A stretch of DNA of 64,000 bases from Cronobacter universalis NCTC 9529 (lineage in GTDB: Bacteria; Pseudomonadota; Gammaproteobacteria; Enterobacterales; Enterobacteriaceae). Both the position numbers and the translations under genes were made by a program. Every line of letters starts with the position of its first letter. Positions within the stretch are counted from its first letter, which is position 1. The notes beneath the pieces were generated by a model, which saw only the letters and a list, made by a program, of their open reading frames with translations, did no database searches and was not told the DNA's origin. Location of the stretch: the NCBI RefSeq assembly GCF_001277175.1, contig NZ_CP012257.1:1488001-1552000 (forward strand), given 5' to 3'. Below, one piece after another: positions 61,577 to 64,000 of the stretch.

Positions 61577-62332
61577 GCCCACGCCCTTAACCCACTGCCA
61601 GGCGCGGCCGAGCAGTTCATAGCCGGCGCGTTCGCTGTGCATCAGCCACAGCGAGGAGGGATACACGCGCTCCCACGGATTCAGCGGCGAGTCGATCGCC
61701 ATCTGGTTGGCGGGCGCCGGGATCGGGTTCAGCCCCTGACGCTTAAAGAAAATCATCGCGCGCGGCAGATGCGACGCCGACGTCACCAGTAAAAACGGCT
61801 GTTTGCCGAGCGCCGCGGCGACCGCCGCGGCTTCTTCTTCGGTATCTTTCGGCGTATCGAGCGTGATGATATCGCTGCGCGGCACGCCTAAGCTTTCGGC
61901 CACGCGGGCGCCCGCTTCCGCTGTGCTGACCGGATTAGTCGTGGCGCGCGCGCCGGTAAAGACCATTTTCGCGCCAGGATTCGCCAGCCACAGACGCACG
62001 CCTTCGGTTACGCGCGGCAGGCTGTTATTGACCAGATTTGAGCTCGGCGCCCATTTGTCATTCCACGTATAACCGCCGCCCAGCACCACGATGTAATCCG
62101 CTCTCTGGCCGTTCCAGGTCGGGTAGTCATCTTCTACGGGTTTCAGCAGGCCATCCGCCACCGGTTGCAGGCTTAACAGCAGCAATACCAGCCAGCTGGC
62201 GGTCATTAAAACCTTGCCGCTTTTCTTAAATCGCGTGAACCACAGCAGCGCAAGCGCGATGCCCATCATCAGCAGCAGAAACGGCAGCGGCAGCAGCAGC
62301 GTGCCGGTGAGTTTTTTCAGAATAAAAAGCAT
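61553..62332 (-). CDS. elyC: ElyC (YcbC), envelope biogenesis factor with DUF218 domain
   Basis: Inner-membrane protein needed for peptidoglycan and enterobacterial-common-antigen homeostasis at low temperature in E. coli. The 259 residues equal the E. coli length. Two N-terminal helices (LLPLPFLLLMMGIALALLWF and VLMTASWLVLLLLSLQPVA) lead to the periplasmic DUF218 domain. Its signature is DYIVVLGGGYTW (about 79-90), with later conserved VFTGARATTNPVSTAEAGA and LLVTSASHLPRAMIFF. The 3' end overlaps ycbJ tail to tail. Confidence 0.94.
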   Translation of the reverse strand: MLFILKKLTGTLLLPLPFLLLMMGIALALLWFTRFKKSGKVLMTASWLVLLLLSLQPVADGLLKPVEDDYPTWNGQRADYIVVLGGGYTWNDKWAPSSNLVNNSLPRVTEGVRLWLANPGAKMVFTGARATTNPVSTAEAGARVAESLGVPRSDIITLDTPKDTEEEAAAVAAALGKQPFLLVTSASHLPRAMIFFKRQGLNPIPAPANQMAIDSPLNPWERVYPSSLWLMHSERAGYELLGRAWQWVKGVGSGDPGQK

Positions 62333-62464
62333 CGGTTATGGGTCCTTTTTTAACCATACGGCAGGTAAACGCGGCCTATCTTACGCGAGATGGGTTCATT
62401 CTCCCTCCGGCTGTGACAAAATAGCGGTTTTGCCGGATGCGCTTATCACCTGGAGAGTGTGCCC

Positions 62465-63244
62465 ATGCGGGATCGCAATTTTGACGACATCGCCGAAAAG
62501 TTTGCGCGCAACATTTACGGTACAACAAAAGGCCAGTTGCGTCAGGCTATCCTCTGGCAGGATCTCGACGCGTTGTTAAGCCTGTTGCCTGACCGCCCGC
62601 TGCGCGTGCTGGATGCTGGCGGCGGGGAAGGCCAAACCGCGTGCCGCATCGCGGAGCGGGGTCATCAGGTGGTGCTGTGCGATCTCTCCGCGGAAATGAT
62701 AGCCCGCGCCAGTAAAGCGGCGCAGGAGAAAGGTGTGAGCGGCAACATGCATTTTGTACAATGCGCCGCGCAGGAGGCAGGTCAGCATTTGGAAAGCCCG
62801 GTTGATCTGATATTGTTTCACGCTGTGCTGGAATGGGTGGCCGATCCGCAGGCGGCGCTGCGCCATTTATGGCAATGTCTGGCGCCGGGCGGCGCGCTCT
62901 CGCTGATGTTCTACAACGCCAATGGCCTTCTGATGCATAACATGGTGGCGGGTAATTTCGCCTATGTGCAGCAGGGGATGCCCAAAAAGAAAAAACGCAC
63001 CCTTTCGCCGGACTACCCGCGCGAGCCGCAGCAGGTCTACCGCTGGCTTGAAGAGATGGGCTGGCGGATCCACAGCAAAACCGGCGTGCGGGTATTTCAT
63101 GACTATCTGCGTGAAAAACATCAGCAGCGCGACGAGTATGAGACGCTGCTTGAGCTTGAAACGCGTTACTGCCGACAGGAGCCCTGGGTGAGCCTGGGCC
63201 GATACATCCATGTCACTGCGTTTAAGCCGGAGATCCAAGGATAA
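62465..63244 (+). CDS. cmoM: tRNA 5-carboxymethoxyuridine methyltransferase CmoM (SmtA)
   Basis: SAM-dependent methyltransferase that makes the mcmo5U wobble modification. I chose the ATG at 62465 (MRDRNFDDIAEKFARNIYGT), nine bases after GGAG; a GTG two codons earlier is too close to that site. The protein has 259 residues (E. coli 261). The SAM motif is VLDAGGGEGQTACRIAERG (about 49-67), motif IV in DLILFHAVLEWVADP (about 116-130). KKKKRTLSPDYPREP is a conserved basic loop. Three bases separate it from mukF, so it heads the cmoM-mukFEB operon. Confidence 0.96.
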   Translation: MRDRNFDDIAEKFARNIYGTTKGQLRQAILWQDLDALLSLLPDRPLRVLDAGGGEGQTACRIAERGHQVVLCDLSAEMIARASKAAQEKGVSGNMHFVQCAAQEAGQHLESPVDLILFHAVLEWVADPQAALRHLWQCLAPGGALSLMFYNANGLLMHNMVAGNFAYVQQGMPKKKKRTLSPDYPREPQQVYRWLEEMGWRIHSKTGVRVFHDYLREKHQQRDEYETLLELETRYCRQEPWVSLGRYIHVTAFKPEIQG

Positions 63245-63247
63245 ACT

Positions 63248-64000
63248 ATGAGTACTATTTCCCAGACAGTCCCTGAACTGGTTGCCTGGGCCAGGAAAAA
63301 CGACTTTTCGATCCAGCTTCCGGTAGACAGGCTGGCTTTTTTGCTGGCTATCGCCACGCTGAACGGCGAAAGGCTGGATGGCGAAATGAGCGAAGGAGAG
63401 CTGGTGGACGCGTTTCGCCACGTCAGCGACGCCTTCGAGCAATCCACCGAAACCGTCGCCCAGCGCGCCAACAACGCCATCAACGATATGGTGCGCCAGC
63501 GTCTGATTAACCGCTTTACCAGCGAGCAGGCGGAGGGCAACGCGATTTACCGTCTGACGCCGCTGGGTATCGGCATCACCGATTACTATATCCGCCAGCG
63601 CGAATTCTCCACGCTGCGTCTCTCGATGCAGCTCTCCATTGTGGCAAGCGAGCTTAAGCGCGCCGCGGACGCCGCGCAGGAAGGGGGCGACGAGTTCCAC
63701 TGGCACCGCAACGTTTACGCGCCGCTGAAATACTCGGTTGCGGAAATTTTCGACAGTATCGATCTCACCCAGCGCATCATGGATGAGCAGCAGCAGCTGG
63801 TGAAAGACGATATCGCCCAGTTGTTGAATAAAGACTGGCGCGCGGCGATCTCCAGCTGCGAACTGCTGCTTTCAGAAACCTCCGGCACGCTGCGCGAACT
63901 GCAGGATACGCTGGAGGCCGCGGGCGATAAGCTCCAGGCCAACCTGCTGCAAATTCAGGAAGCGACGCTGGGCCGCGACGATCTTCATTTCGTCGACCGT
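63248..64000 (+). CDS. mukF: Chromosome partition protein MukF (partial, runs off right edge)
   Basis: Kleisin subunit of the MukBEF condensin. The ATG at 63248 starts [20 protein letters not shown]; 251 of about 440 residues are inside the window. The N-terminal winged-helix dimerisation domain covers about 1-120, and a helical bundle that binds the MukB neck follows (about 130 onward, for example [20 protein letters not shown]). Sequence is close to E. coli. The rest of mukF and presumably mukE and mukB lie beyond the window. Confidence 0.97.
   Translation, partial: MSTISQTVPELVAWARKNDFSIQLPVDRLAFLLAIATLNGERLDGEMSEGELVDAFRHVSDAFEQSTETVAQRANNAINDMVRQRLINRFTSEQAEGNAIYRLTPLGIGITDYYIRQREFSTLRLSMQLSIVASELKRAADAAQEGGDEFHWHRNVYAPLKYSVAEIFDSIDLTQRIMDEQQQLVKDDIAQLLNKDWRAAISSCELLLSETSGTLRELQDTLEAAGDKLQANLLQIQEATLGRDDLHFVDR

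Overview
The window is a stretch of chromosomal backbone from a GC-rich member of the Enterobacteriaceae. Gene order and protein sequences follow the Escherichia coli K-12 artM-to-mukF segment almost gene for gene. The high GC, the gcg-rich codon use and the short palindromic repeats suggest a Cronobacter/Franconibacter/Enterobacter-type genome, but I cannot fix the genus from sequence alone. I saw no prophage, insertion sequence, CRISPR array, rRNA or tRNA.

Layout. 1-2.9 kb: arginine ABC transporter artPIQM (minus; artM runs off the left edge), with a promoter and a likely ArgR box. 3.0-8.8 kb: ybjP, ybjQ-amiD, ybjS, ltaE, poxB. 9.0-12.7 kb: nitrosative-stress pair hcp-hcr with NsrR-like and FNR-like sites, then the lysine exporter lysO. 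13-19 kb: ybjD, ybjX, macAB, cspD. 19.5-23.5 kb: clpS-clpA, infA and aat (N-end-rule proteolysis and translation). 23.5-29 kb: cydDC, trxB, lrp. 29-37 kb: ftsK, lolA, rarA, serS. 37-45.5 kb: ycaD, the anaerobic formate block pflA, pflB, focA, then ycaO and ycaP. 45.6-52 kb: serC-aroA, ycaL, cmk, rpsA, ihfB. 52-59.5 kb: comEC-like ycaI, then the envelope operon msbA-lpxK-ycaQ-ycaR-kdsB. 59.5-64 kb: a divergent Lrp/AsnC-type regulator and DUF2000 gene, then ycbJ, elyC, cmoM and the start of mukF.

Several sets of genes act together. LpxK, MsbA and KdsB serve lipid A/Kdo synthesis and export. PflB, PflA and FocA make and export formate, with an FNR-type promoter before focA. ClpS and ClpA with Aat form the N-degron pathway. 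CydDC is needed for cytochrome bd assembly. SerC and AroA share an operon at the serine/chorismate branch.

Relative to E. coli K-12 gene order (from memory), the following are absent at their usual places: ybjT (between ybjS and ltaE), aqpZ (lysO/ybjD), serW tRNA (clpA/infA), dmsABC-ycaC (serS/ycaD) and ycaM-ycaN-ycaK (ycaD/pflA). The one clear gain is the divergent Lrp-like regulator/DUF2000 pair between kdsB and ycbJ. It has a perfect 9-bp inverted repeat and helically phased GGGT/ACCC half-sites in its intergenic region. This is the best candidate here for an undescribed regulatory module. Most start sites below were chosen by comparison with E. coli protein lengths and by Shine-Dalgarno placement.
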